From: VXRJ01 sp965246995
GTDB taxonomy: Bacteria; Acidobacteriota; Vicinamibacteria; Vicinamibacterales; UBA8438
DNA length: 64,000 bases
Reading direction: 5' to 3'
Assembly: GCA_965246995.1 (NCBI GenBank)
Contig: OZ252008.1
Coordinates: 1,550,001-1,614,000, forward strand
Of the stretch, positions 25,089 through 34,978 are shown piece by piece (position 1 is the stretch's first letter; each line of letters starts with the position of its first letter). The translations under genes were made by a program, and so were the position numbers. Below the pieces are notes generated by a model that saw only the letters and a list, made by a program, of their open reading frames with translations, was not told the origin of the DNA and did not search any database.

Positions 25089-25121
25089 CGGGTGCGCCGG
25101 GCCGGTCTGCCGGCGCACCCG
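25089..25121. terminator. Perfect 12-bp hairpin between convergent genes
   Basis: CGGGTGCGCCGG (25089-25100) pairs perfectly with CCGGCGCACCCG (25110-25121) across a 9-base loop. It fills the 54-bp gap between convergent genes and could act in both directions, although no T-tract follows. Confidence 0.55.
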
Positions 25122-25136
25122 CGGCGATTGCCGGTG

Positions 25137-26105
25137 CTACAGCGCCGCCACTTCGGCGGTCCACCGATCATCGAATCGGGTCCAGTGACGTTCGTCGGGA
25201 TCGTCGGAGTGGCTTACCGGCAGTTCGATGATCTCCGGCAGCGGCGACATGTGGTTGGCGATCGCGTACACCGTCGCGGCCGGCACCACGTCGTCCCGCC
25301 GCCCGACGCCGACGATCGACCGGCAGCCAATCCGATCCGCGACGTTGACGGTGTCGAAGTACGACAGCGTTTCCATCGCCGCTTCCTCGTGTGAAGGATG
25401 CCGTTCCAGGTAGTCGTTGATCTCCCGCCCCGACCCTTCCTTCACCAGGCGCCGCCGTCCGGACGCCCAGCCGAAAGTCGGCACCGCCACGGCCAGGAAG
25501 TCGGCCATCTGCGACACCGCCTGGGCCATCAGGGCCAGGCCGCCGGCGAAGCTCCGTCCGTGGAAAACGACGCCGCCGTCGCCGCTGCCGAGCATGCGCG
25601 CCACCTCGACGGCACGGATGTAGTCGCAGACCGCGCCCCGGAGAATCGATCGGCGGGGATCGGTCAACCCCGTCAGGACATAGCCCTCGGGGTGGACGTC
25701 GCACGCCTTGCGTGACAGGCCGAAGCCCCGGACATCAAAGCAGAAGAGGTCCGCGTCGCAGCTCACCGTGTGCCGCGCTTCCAGCACCGGGTTGCATTGC
25801 GTGTTGTAGCCGTGGGTCGTGATGACGAGGGGGCGGGGGCGCGAGTGGTCCCTCTCGCGCGTGAGCAGGAAACCCTGAATGTCGCACTGGCCCAGGGAGG
25901 AGAACTTGACCGGGAGCATCCGTGCGCCTTCGGCCGACGTCACCGCGACACCAAGCCTCGGGTTGGGTGCCGTCCGGCCCAGCTCTTCCACGGTTTCCCG
26001 CCAGAACCGTCGAAAATCTCCCCGCCGCGTGATGGGTGGGCGTGTTTCGCGCACGCCCGTTGACTCTGTCGCCAACGCCGTGGTTGTAGAGTCGTAGTCA
26101 GCCAT
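25137..26105 (-). CDS. Alpha/beta hydrolase related to acetylxylan esterase (AXE1/CE7)
   Basis: The 322-residue protein has an alpha/beta-hydrolase core: PLVITTHGYNTQCNP (oxyanion strand), DLFCFDVRGFGLSRKA, the nucleophile elbow GRSFAGG (Ser near residue 184), and GVGRRDDVVPAATVYAIANH (Asp), with His in the final segment. The overall order, with the N-terminal RRFWRETVEELG stretch, resembles the AXE1/cephalosporin-C deacetylase family, which removes acetyl groups from sugars. No signal peptide is present. Its ATG lies within the CATG that also holds the start of the divergent gene at 26104, so the two start codons overlap; a GTG at 26054 would separate them. Confidence 0.85.
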   Translation of the reverse strand: MADYDSTTTALATESTGVRETRPPITRRGDFRRFWRETVEELGRTAPNPRLGVAVTSAEGARMLPVKFSSLGQCDIQGFLLTRERDHSRPRPLVITTHGYNTQCNPVLEARHTVSCDADLFCFDVRGFGLSRKACDVHPEGYVLTGLTDPRRSILRGAVCDYIRAVEVARMLGSGDGGVVFHGRSFAGGLALMAQAVSQMADFLAVAVPTFGWASGRRRLVKEGSGREINDYLERHPSHEEAAMETLSYFDTVNVADRIGCRSIVGVGRRDDVVPAATVYAIANHMSPLPEIIELPVSHSDDPDERHWTRFDDRWTAEVAAL

Positions 26106-28101
26106 GCCCGAGTCCGCGTTGCGCGCGTTGCGCGACGAGTGTACCGCGTTCCTCCGCGCCCGGTCCGGCTGGCTCGACGCCGCCCGGGACGCCGACTGGG
26201 ACGGCCTCGCCGCCCTGGGCGAGGAACGGACCTTCGAAGCCGGCGACGTTCTGACGCAGCAGTTCGCGCCCGCGATCTGGTTCTACTTCCTGGTCGACGG
26301 CGAGGTCCGGTACCAGATCCGACTGGAGGAGGGGAACGAGGATCTCGACGTCGGCCGTCGTGACGCCCCCTGGACCGCGATCGGCTGGTCCGCTTTCCTG
26401 GTGCCGCGCCGTTATGTCACGACCGTCGTCGCCACGCGCGCCACGCGAACGCTCCGCTTCGACCATGCAGCGCTGGAACGCCTCTTCGGCGACAACCCCC
26501 ACGCCGGCACCGTCCTGCTGGAAGCAATCCTCCGCCAGTGCTACGCCCGCCTCGCCGAGATGCGCGCCCGCGTCACCACGTTCTCGCAGACGCCCACCAA
26601 CTTCGCTCGCGCACTCCAGGACGACGGGGAAGAGGAGACCTACAACCGCGCGCCTCCCCCTGTCATGGACCTGCTCCGGCGCTCCGCCTTCTTCGAAGTC
26701 TTCAACGAAGCGTCTCTCCGCGCGCTCGCCGACTCGGTGGAGAGCCGCTATTTTTGCCGTGGCGAGCGGCTGGTAACCCAGGACGATCCGGCGCGTGGCC
26801 TCTGGGTGCTCGCCACTGGCCGCGTCGCGTTGAATTTCCAACCGGCCGGCAAGGCGGAACCGTTCGCACTCCGGACGCTGACCGACCCGGGCGCCATCGT
26901 TGCGCTGGCCGGCCTCGGGGGCGTCGACCGGCAGGCCGCCACCGTCGTCGCGCTTCGGGACTGCACCGTCTACCGCATCGATCCGGCGCAGCTCGAGCCG
27001 GTGCTTCGCGACGATCCGGCGTTCGCGCGCGACCTCGCCCGGCGGCTCCTCTGGCTTGCTTCGACGCGCCTCCGCGCCGCCCGCGCCCTCTTTATCTCGC
27101 GCCGCTTCGAAAAGGAAAAACTGGCGGTCGGCAATCTGATCGAGCAGAGCTGCACGCAGTTGAGCGTGCACTCGCCGCTCCACGAACTGCCCCACCTGCT
27201 CGACAGCCCGCTCACGGTCGGTAGTGCATTCGCGATCCTCGCGAAGATGGTGCAGAGCGACGACGGGCTCGAACGCAGTCTCGCCCGCCTGTGCCAGGAG
27301 ATGCTGCGCGACGTCAAGCGCGAGCACGAGTTCTTCGAAGCGCTGCGCAAGGTTTACGACGCTGTCGTCACGGCACCTCCGACGATGCCGCCCGCCGACG
27401 TCCGGAAGCTCTGCGCGCGCGGCTTCCAGAAGGCGTTCCGGCAGGTGCGCGTCGTCCTCGCGGGCAAAGAAAACCTGCCGTCCGAACCGGGGCAGATCTT
27501 CATCTTCAACCACCTGAAGAACCACGAGCACAACACCCTGCCGAACAACTTCCAGTTGACGCTGGACTCGCACTTCGTCAGCGCGATGATCCTCGACCGG
27601 CAGTACGGTGATGGCGGCATCCGCGTCGTCCGCCACAGCCGCGGCACCGAGTACGGCCACCAGGACTACTACGACCGCCTGGGGCACATCTCCGTCTACA
27701 CGCCCGAGTCGGATCGCCTGGACGAGACCCCGGAGCAGCGCTATCACCGGCAGTCGGAGTTCTACGAGACCGCGGCCACCTACCTCCGGGCGGGAACCAA
27801 TCTGATCCTGAGCCCCGAGGGAACCAGTTACTGGACCGAAGATTCACCCGGACCGTTCAAGCCGGGCGCCTTCCGCCTCGCGGCCAGCCTGGATCCGGAA
27901 CCGTGGATCGTTCCGATCGCCGTCGCCAACTTCGACCGGAGGATTCACGCCACTACCTGCGCAGCGGTGATCAAGCCTCCTTTCAAGGTGAGCGATCACG
28001 TTCCCGACCCTGCCGACCGGGATGCGCTGCGCCGTTTCCTGGAAGGTCTCTGCCGCACCTTCACCACCTGGGTGAAGGAGGCGCGGACCCTGGCCCAATA
28101 G
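26104..28101 (+). CDS. Two cyclic-nucleotide-binding domains fused to a PlsC-like acyltransferase
   Basis: The 665-residue protein has two CRP-type nucleotide-binding domains (about residues 25-140 and 185-320; for example ERLVTQDDPARGLWVLATGR). A helical linker follows (LFISRRFEKEKLAVGNLIEQ), then an acyltransferase domain (about 430-660). The latter has IFIFNHLKNHEHN, in which the usual HX4D motif is HX4E, and ILSPEGTSYW in place of FPEGTRS, plus PWIVPIAVANFD. It would transfer an acyl chain to a glycerophospholipid or related acceptor in response to cyclic nucleotide binding or another ligand. No membrane segment is obvious. ATG 26104 overlaps the start of the divergent esterase and has no clear ribosome-binding site. 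Confidence 0.88.
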   Translation: MPESALRALRDECTAFLRARSGWLDAARDADWDGLAALGEERTFEAGDVLTQQFAPAIWFYFLVDGEVRYQIRLEEGNEDLDVGRRDAPWTAIGWSAFLVPRRYVTTVVATRATRTLRFDHAALERLFGDNPHAGTVLLEAILRQCYARLAEMRARVTTFSQTPTNFARALQDDGEEETYNRAPPPVMDLLRRSAFFEVFNEASLRALADSVESRYFCRGERLVTQDDPARGLWVLATGRVALNFQPAGKAEPFALRTLTDPGAIVALAGLGGVDRQAATVVALRDCTVYRIDPAQLEPVLRDDPAFARDLARRLLWLASTRLRAARALFISRRFEKEKLAVGNLIEQSCTQLSVHSPLHELPHLLDSPLTVGSAFAILAKMVQSDDGLERSLARLCQEMLRDVKREHEFFEALRKVYDAVVTAPPTMPPADVRKLCARGFQKAFRQVRVVLAGKENLPSEPGQIFIFNHLKNHEHNTLPNNFQLTLDSHFVSAMILDRQYGDGGIRVVRHSRGTEYGHQDYYDRLGHISVYTPESDRLDETPEQRYHRQSEFYETAATYLRAGTNLILSPEGTSYWTEDSPGPFKPGAFRLAASLDPEPWIVPIAVANFDRRIHATTCAAVIKPPFKVSDHVPDPADRDALRRFLEGLCRTFTTWVKEARTLAQ

Positions 28102-28172
28102 ATCGCCGGCGCACCCACGTCGGTTCCCGGGAGAGATCCGATCCAAAAGGATGGATGCCACCACATCCCTTT

Positions 28173-28187
28173 GGACCGGATCGGTCC
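28173..28187. promoter_or_regulatory. Perfect inverted repeat upstream of TonB receptor 1
   Basis: GGACCG-GAT-CGGTCC is a perfect 6-3-6 palindrome in the 308-bp gene-free stretch 28102-28409. It is a candidate operator or activator site about 130 bp upstream of the -24 element; no T-tract follows, so a terminator role is less likely. Confidence 0.4.
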
Positions 28188-28235
28188 GAATCTTCACACG
28201 CGAAGCGCTCCTCAAAACCCGGGCAACCCCGATGA

Positions 28236-28256
28236 TTTCGTGTAACCCACACGAAA
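28236..28256. promoter_or_regulatory. 8-bp perfect inverted repeat, candidate enhancer-binding site
   Basis: TTTCGTGT, spacer AACCC, ACACGAAA is a perfect 8-5-8 palindrome located ~62 bp upstream of the -24/-12 promoter. Sigma-54 activators typically bind such palindromes upstream of the promoter. The following bases are not T-rich, which argues against a terminator for the acyltransferase gene. Confidence 0.5.
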
Positions 28257-28317
28257 CACACAACTACCCGGCAGGTCGCTCGAGAGCCGTCTTGCGCCCT
28301 CCGAACTCTCGTTGACC

Positions 28318-28335
28318 TTGGCATCGTTCTTGCAT
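28318..28335 (+). promoter_or_regulatory. Sigma-54 (-24/-12) promoter of TonB receptor 1
   Basis: TTGGCAT...TTGCAT has the GG (28320-28321) and GC (28332-28333) doublets separated by exactly 10 bases, as in the consensus TGGCAC-N5-TTGC. The predicted transcript starts near 28345, about 65 bases before the ATG. The same element precedes receptor 2. Confidence 0.8.
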
Positions 28336-28409
28336 GACACGAGGGCGTTTACGTTAGGCACGGCTGTACGCCGCGTTCGGAGAAGTTGGAGTCTGAGGAG
28401 GGAGCCAAT

Positions 28410-31400
28410 ATGAGACGTTCGTTTATCGCACTCGCGTTGCTGGCCCTGGCGCTCGCACCCGCAACGGTGTTTGCCCAGACCAACAGCACCATCACCGGCG
28501 AGGTGACCGACAACACGGGCGGCATTCTGCCGGGCGTGACGGTCGAAGCTTCCAGCCCGGTGCTGATCGAAGGCAGCCGCGTCGGCATTACCGACGGCGC
28601 CGGCCGCTACACGCTGATCAACCTCCGGCCGGGGGTCTACGACCTGAGCTTTACGCTGCCTGGCTTCTCGACCGTCGTGGTCGAGGAACAGGCTCTGCCT
28701 GCCGGCGTGACGGTGGCGGTCAACGCCGAACTCTCCGTCGGCGCCCTCGAAGAGACGGTCACCGTCTCGGGCGAGGCGCCGGTGGTGGACGTCCAGACCA
28801 CCCGTCAGGTGGAAGTGCTCTCCACCGAGGTGCTCGATGCGATTCCGACCGGCCGCAACATGCAGTCGACCGCGTCGCTGATCGTCGGCATCAAGCTGAA
28901 CCGCCCGGAGGTGGGTCTCTCCACCGCGTCACAGCAGACCGTCATGTTCACGCATGGCATGAGCTGGCGGCAGGTCAGCGTGGCCGTGGACGGCCAGCTC
29001 GTCAACGGCACCGACCGTGACGGCGGCATCCAGAACTACCACAACGAGTTGGCGACGCAGGAGATGGTCTACGAGACGAGCGGCATGACGGCCGAGGTCT
29101 CGGGCGGCGGCGTCCGGATCAACATGATCCCGCGCGAGGGTGGTAACACCTTCAACGGCCAGTTCTACACGGGCTACTCGCAGAAGAACCTGGCGGGCGA
29201 CCACGCATCGATCCCATCCAGCATTGCGACGCACCCGGATGGCTCGAACCGGACGACATCGACCGAGGGCAACAATCTCTTCTTCGATATCAACGCCGCG
29301 CAGGGCGGTCCGATCGTCCGCGACAAGTTCTGGTTCTTCGGCAGCACCCGCCACTGGCAGGTGGACAAGCCGATCACCGGCAGCTTCTACCGCGTGCCGG
29401 TTGCCTACGACACGCCGCTCGAGGAACTGCGGATGACGGGGATGTACCCCTACCAGAGCGGAGCGACTACGCCGGACGGCCGCGTTCCCGACTTCTTCCA
29501 GCACGATCCGGAAGAGTTCGACGGACAAGGCTATCCGACCGTTTCCGGTCTCGACACGAACACCATCTCGAGCGCCCTGCTCCGCCTGACGTACCAGGCG
29601 AACCAGAGCAACAAGTTCGCCGCCTACCTGGACCGGATCTGGAAGGACCGGTACCACCCGCATGGCGGCCGGACCGACGTAGCCACGGCGCCCTACCATC
29701 AGGGCTCGCCGATGTACTACACCGGCTCGTTCAAGTGGACCTCCACCATCAGCAACCGTCTGCTGCTGGAGGCGGGCTACTCCTCCAACGTCGAGAACTG
29801 GAGCTCCGAGCCGCGCAAGGACGGCCCGCCGGACGGTCCGGCAGTCCCCGCGTCGCTCGTGGGCATAACGGCCGGCCTGAGTACGAATTCATTCCAGCCC
29901 GCCAATATCCCGCAGTGCCTGCAGACCCCCTGCTACGAGTGGGGGAACTACATGAACGCGGCGGATGTGTTCATGATGCAGGGCGCCGGTGGCGTCATCA
30001 ACCCGTGGTACGAGATCACGCGGCGCCGTGACCTGAAGACCGGCTACGTCGACCGCGCGCACTGGAGTGACATCCACGAAACGCCGGAGCGCTTCAACTA
30101 CCTCGCGTCACTGTCGTACGTCACCGGGTCGCACAACTTCAAGGTCGGCATGATGAACAGCTTCGGCGACCACACGCGGCACCATACGGTGAACGGCGCG
30201 CTGTGGGATCAGCGGTACGAGGAGGGCGTGCCGAAGTTCGCCGGCGTCTCGAACCTGCCGATCTACCGGCCGATCGACTTCCAGCAGGACATGGCGCTCT
30301 ATGCCCAGGACACCTGGACGGTCGACCGCCTGACGTTGAACCTCGGCCTCCGCTACGAGATCCACCGCGGCCGGAACGAGCCGGCGGCCAATGGCAACAG
30401 CCGCTTCGTGGACGAGCGGAACTACGGCGGTGCAACGAACATCCCGAACTGGAATGACGCCGCGCCGCGGTTCGGTCTGGCCTACGATGTCTTCGGCGAC
30501 GCTAGCACGGCGCTGAAGTTCACGTGGGGACGCTACAACGCGTCGAACACCACCAGCTACGCCCGCGTCCTCAATCCGGTGACGCACCTGCAACAGAATC
30601 GTCCCTGGTTCGACTGCGCTCTCCGGCCAGACGGCACCGATACGTGCGCCACACGGTCGGAACTGGCAGGGCTCCTGCCTGCTGGCGTCAGCCCCAACAC
30701 GATCATGGGTGATGTCGACGTGTGGCCCGTCGGCGGCACGGAAGTGCAGATCGCCAACATGGGTGGCGGGACCAACGGTGACGGCCATGTGCAGGACTGG
30801 GAGATCGGCGCGCCGACGACCGGCAACTTCGGTCAGTTGAGCGCCGTTCGTATCCAGCGCGACGCGCAGGGCAACCCGCTGTCGTCGGGCACCAGCCTGC
30901 AGCGGCCGTGGGTCGGCCTGATGAATCTTGGCATCGAGCGCGAGATCATCCGCGGCCTCTCGCTCAACTTCAACTGGTTCCGTCGCGATTCGTACCTGCC
31001 GATCATCCTCTACAACGCCGCGCGTCAGGGTGCGGTGGACTGGGAGCTGGTTGGCAGCGTCGCGAACCCCTGCGCCCAGTCCCATGCCGGTGTGTCGAAC
31101 TCGGGCCCGACCGGGTTCCCGTGCTCAACCAAGGGCGTAGCGCCGGAGCAGCGGATCGACGTCTACAACCTGCTGCCGGATGCGAGGGGGCGGTCCGCCC
31201 TGAACTCGATGGCCACGTCGGACATCAACGGCGATGCCTACAACGGTTACGAGGCGGGCTTCAACGCGCGGCTCCCGAACGGGACCACCATCTTCGGCGG
31301 CTGGTCGATGGAGCGGAACATCACGAACCGCTGCGACCAGCGCGACGACGCGAACCGCCTGCGGTTCTGCGATGCAAGCATGCTGAGCATCCCGTGGCTG

Positions 31401-31949
31401 CACGACTTCAAGGTGTCCGGCACCGTGCCGCTGCCGTTCGGTATCCAGGTGAGCGGCGCCGTGCAGTTCTACCCGCCGCAGGAGATGCCGGCCGGCGGCC
31501 CGACCGATCAGTTCGGCGGGACCAACCAGGGCGGCTCGACGTTCGACGACATCGTCTCCTACGTCGGCAACGTCCGCTACTCGCTGCCCGCGTCCGCGTT
31601 CCGCGGCCACGACAGCTTCGCCGCGGACGGCGAACTCGGCGCGATGGGTGTGGACGGTCAGCCCGGTCTGGCTGGCGACATGACCATGACCCGCACGGTG
31701 CCGATTACGCTCGCGCTGATGCCTCCGGGTTCGCTCTACGCGGACGCCCTGACGCAGATCGACTTCTCGATCCGGAAGTCGTTCAATCTGCCGAACGGGA
31801 TGCGTTGGGATATTCAGGGTGACATCTACAACCTGCCCAACCTCTACCCGATCACGCGGATCAACGGAACCTACGGCAGCGCCTTCGGCGACGCCACCCG
31901 GTCCATCAACCGGCGGTTCCTCCAGCTCGCCACCCACCTCCACTGGTAG
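28410..31949 (+). CDS. TonB-dependent receptor with carboxypeptidase-regulatory-like domain (receptor 1)
   Basis: The 1179-residue outer-membrane protein has a signal peptide (MRRSFIALALLALALAPATV, cleavage FAQ). Next comes an Ig-like carboxypeptidase-regulatory domain (about 26-110; ITGEVTDNTGGILPGVTVEA, GRYTLINLRPGVYDLSFTLP), then the plug (VLDAIPTGRNMQSTASLIVG, NMIPREGGNTFNGQFYTG) and a long 22-strand-type barrel ending THLHW with a terminal aromatic. Such proteins import large substrates (oligosaccharides, peptides, siderophores) using TonB energy. It is ~half identical by eye to receptor 2 in the N-terminal 300 residues. GAGGAGGG precedes ATG 28410. A sigma-54 promoter lies upstream and a strong terminator directly downstream, so it is probably transcribed alone. 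Confidence 0.96.
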   Translation: MRRSFIALALLALALAPATVFAQTNSTITGEVTDNTGGILPGVTVEASSPVLIEGSRVGITDGAGRYTLINLRPGVYDLSFTLPGFSTVVVEEQALPAGVTVAVNAELSVGALEETVTVSGEAPVVDVQTTRQVEVLSTEVLDAIPTGRNMQSTASLIVGIKLNRPEVGLSTASQQTVMFTHGMSWRQVSVAVDGQLVNGTDRDGGIQNYHNELATQEMVYETSGMTAEVSGGGVRINMIPREGGNTFNGQFYTGYSQKNLAGDHASIPSSIATHPDGSNRTTSTEGNNLFFDINAAQGGPIVRDKFWFFGSTRHWQVDKPITGSFYRVPVAYDTPLEELRMTGMYPYQSGATTPDGRVPDFFQHDPEEFDGQGYPTVSGLDTNTISSALLRLTYQANQSNKFAAYLDRIWKDRYHPHGGRTDVATAPYHQGSPMYYTGSFKWTSTISNRLLLEAGYSSNVENWSSEPRKDGPPDGPAVPASLVGITAGLSTNSFQPANIPQCLQTPCYEWGNYMNAADVFMMQGAGGVINPWYEITRRRDLKTGYVDRAHWSDIHETPERFNYLASLSYVTGSHNFKVGMMNSFGDHTRHHTVNGALWDQRYEEGVPKFAGVSNLPIYRPIDFQQDMALYAQDTWTVDRLTLNLGLRYEIHRGRNEPAANGNSRFVDERNYGGATNIPNWNDAAPRFGLAYDVFGDASTALKFTWGRYNASNTTSYARVLNPVTHLQQNRPWFDCALRPDGTDTCATRSELAGLLPAGVSPNTIMGDVDVWPVGGTEVQIANMGGGTNGDGHVQDWEIGAPTTGNFGQLSAVRIQRDAQGNPLSSGTSLQRPWVGLMNLGIEREIIRGLSLNFNWFRRDSYLPIILYNAARQGAVDWELVGSVANPCAQSHAGVSNSGPTGFPCSTKGVAPEQRIDVYNLLPDARGRSALNSMATSDINGDAYNGYEAGFNARLPNGTTIFGGWSMERNITNRCDQRDDANRLRFCDASMLSIPWLHDFKVSGTVPLPFGIQVSGAVQFYPPQEMPAGGPTDQFGGTNQGGSTFDDIVSYVGNVRYSLPASAFRGHDSFAADGELGAMGVDGQPGLAGDMTMTRTVPITLALMPPGSLYADALTQIDFSIRKSFNLPNGMRWDIQGDIYNLPNLYPITRINGTYGSAFGDATRSINRRFLQLATHLHW

Positions 31950-31980
31950 GCTGACGAGTCGCGCTCAGGCGCAACCCGAG

Positions 31981-32018
31981 GGCCGGGGAGCCGCAAGGTT
32001 CCCCGGCCTTCTTTTTTT
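31981..32018 (+). terminator. Rho-independent terminator of receptor 1
   Basis: GGCCGGGGAGCC, tetraloop GCAA, GGTTCCCCGGCC forms a 12-bp stem (one G-T pair) followed by TTCTTTTTTT. The rest of the 150-bp gap to the next gene holds no feature I can support. Confidence 0.95.
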
Positions 32019-32099
32019 GTGAGTGCCCTGTGGCCCCTGGCGTCCCCAAGCGTCTGGCAGCCGGAATGGCCGCGCCGCGCCGGTATCGACGCGGCGGGT

Positions 32100-32540
32100 C
32101 TATTCGTCCGGGACCCTCGCGCACCAAGCCTCCGCATGGCGGGCGAAGACTTCGAAGTCGGCAAGGTGCTCCGTGAGCATGGCAACGACGGCGTCGAGGC
32201 TCACGTCCAGGTAGTTGTGGACGAGGACATTGCGGAAACCGGCGACATTGTTGAAACGGCCAGCGAAATCCCCAGGCAGGACGCCGATCCTGACCAGACC
32301 GTCGAGCGACGATCGGTACGTGGCCGAGTCCAGACCGGCACTCGCGCACAGGTGCGCGGCAATGTCGAGGGCGTTTTGCGCGCAGACCTGGAGACCGCGT
32401 TCGATCGCCCAGCGCCGGTCAGTGTCGGTACGCAGTTCGTCCGGGGTGACGCCCACATGACGCTGCAGGTCGTGCACTGCTTCGCGCAAGGCGATCAAGT
32501 GACGATCCATGACCCGGCGGTCCAGGTGGCCCGGCGTCAT
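32100..32540 (-). CDS. hepT: HepT-like ribonuclease toxin (DUF86)
   Basis: The 146-residue protein matches HepT (HEPN superfamily RNase toxin). The catalytic RX4HXY motif is RNVLVHNY in FRNVLVHNYLDVSLDAVVAM, near residues 108-115, and the helices RWAIERGLQVCAQNALDIAAHL fit the family. HepT cleaves RNA and is inactivated by poly-AMPylation of its conserved Tyr by MntA. Its ATG overlaps the TGA of the upstream mntA gene by 4 bp. An internal ATG at 32510 would give a start more like other HepT proteins. Confidence 0.93.
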   Translation of the reverse strand: MTPGHLDRRVMDRHLIALREAVHDLQRHVGVTPDELRTDTDRRWAIERGLQVCAQNALDIAAHLCASAGLDSATYRSSLDGLVRIGVLPGDFAGRFNNVAGFRNVLVHNYLDVSLDAVVAMLTEHLADFEVFARHAEAWCARVPDE

Positions 32541-32998
32541 CGGCGGTGTGCGGAGTCGATCTTGTCGAGAAACGGAACGAAGTCGAAATAGCGCGACAGA
32601 GCCTGACCCGCCCGAGTGGTGGTGGCGCGCAGATCGCGCGAGAGGATCCGGACACCATCACGGAGAACCCGGTGGTAGAGCAGTGGCGGCGCATCGTTCA
32701 GGATCACGATGTCGATACGGTTCGTGCCCAGGGCGAGCATCAGATCGCTGGTGAGAGCGGCCTGGTATCCCCAGTGGCCGCGGCCGGCCACCGCCTGCTC
32801 GGCCCGGGCCGGCTCGATATAGACAGCGACATCGATGTCGCTGCACGCACGTGCTTCGCCCCGGCCGTGCGAACCGAACAGATACGCCTCTAGCACCTCG
32901 GCGCGCGGTTCCAGTGCATCGGCGAGGCGAGCGACCAGCGCGTCGCCGTCGAGGGCCGCCGCCGGAGCTGCAACGCACTCCGCAGTCACGGTGGTCAT
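32537..32998 (-). CDS. mntA: MntA-like nucleotidyltransferase antitoxin
   Basis: The 153-residue protein carries the minimal nucleotidyltransferase signature GSX10DXD as GSHGRGEARACSDIDVAVYI (near residues 42-61), with the third carboxylate in NRIDIVILND. MntA neutralises HepT by transferring AMP to its active-site tyrosine. It is the promoter-proximal gene of the pair. A TAGAGT box (33007-33012 on this strand) lies 8 nt before the ATG with no convincing ribosome-binding site. Confidence 0.93.
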   Translation of the reverse strand: MTTVTAECVAAPAAALDGDALVARLADALEPRAEVLEAYLFGSHGRGEARACSDIDVAVYIEPARAEQAVAGRGHWGYQAALTSDLMLALGTNRIDIVILNDAPPLLYHRVLRDGVRILSRDLRATTTRAGQALSRYFDFVPFLDKIDSAHRR

Positions 32999-33076
32999 TT
33001 CTCATCACTCTACTCCAGCCCGGCTGCGGCCGGTGCCGGCGCCTACCAAGGTGCTAGAGTTTTCCCTGCCGTGCCA

Positions 33077-33152
33077 CTAGGAGCCCGTGGTGAACCCCAC
33101 GCTACATTCGAGCGGCGATGCATTCCGCCTGAACGCCGTCGCTGGGGTCGCG
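33077..33152. repeat. CTAG-ended inverted-repeat element, truncated copy
   Basis: The left ~60 bases match the copy at 36597-36761 closely (CTAGGAGCCCGTGGTGAA, CATTCGAGCGGCGATGCATTC, CGCCTGAACG) and then fade into the start of the CRTAC1 gene. The right terminal repeat is missing. An open frame in phase with the CRTAC1 gene runs through the whole remnant from GTG 33071. Confidence 0.8.
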
Positions 33153-33154
33153 TT

Positions 33155-34974
<1,820 letters not shown>

Positions 34975-34978
<4 letters not shown>

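Noticed and set aside
28236..28256. Palindrome as a terminator of the acyltransferase gene
   Set aside because: It lies 135 bp past the stop and has no T-tract on either side; its place before a -24/-12 promoter fits a regulatory site better.
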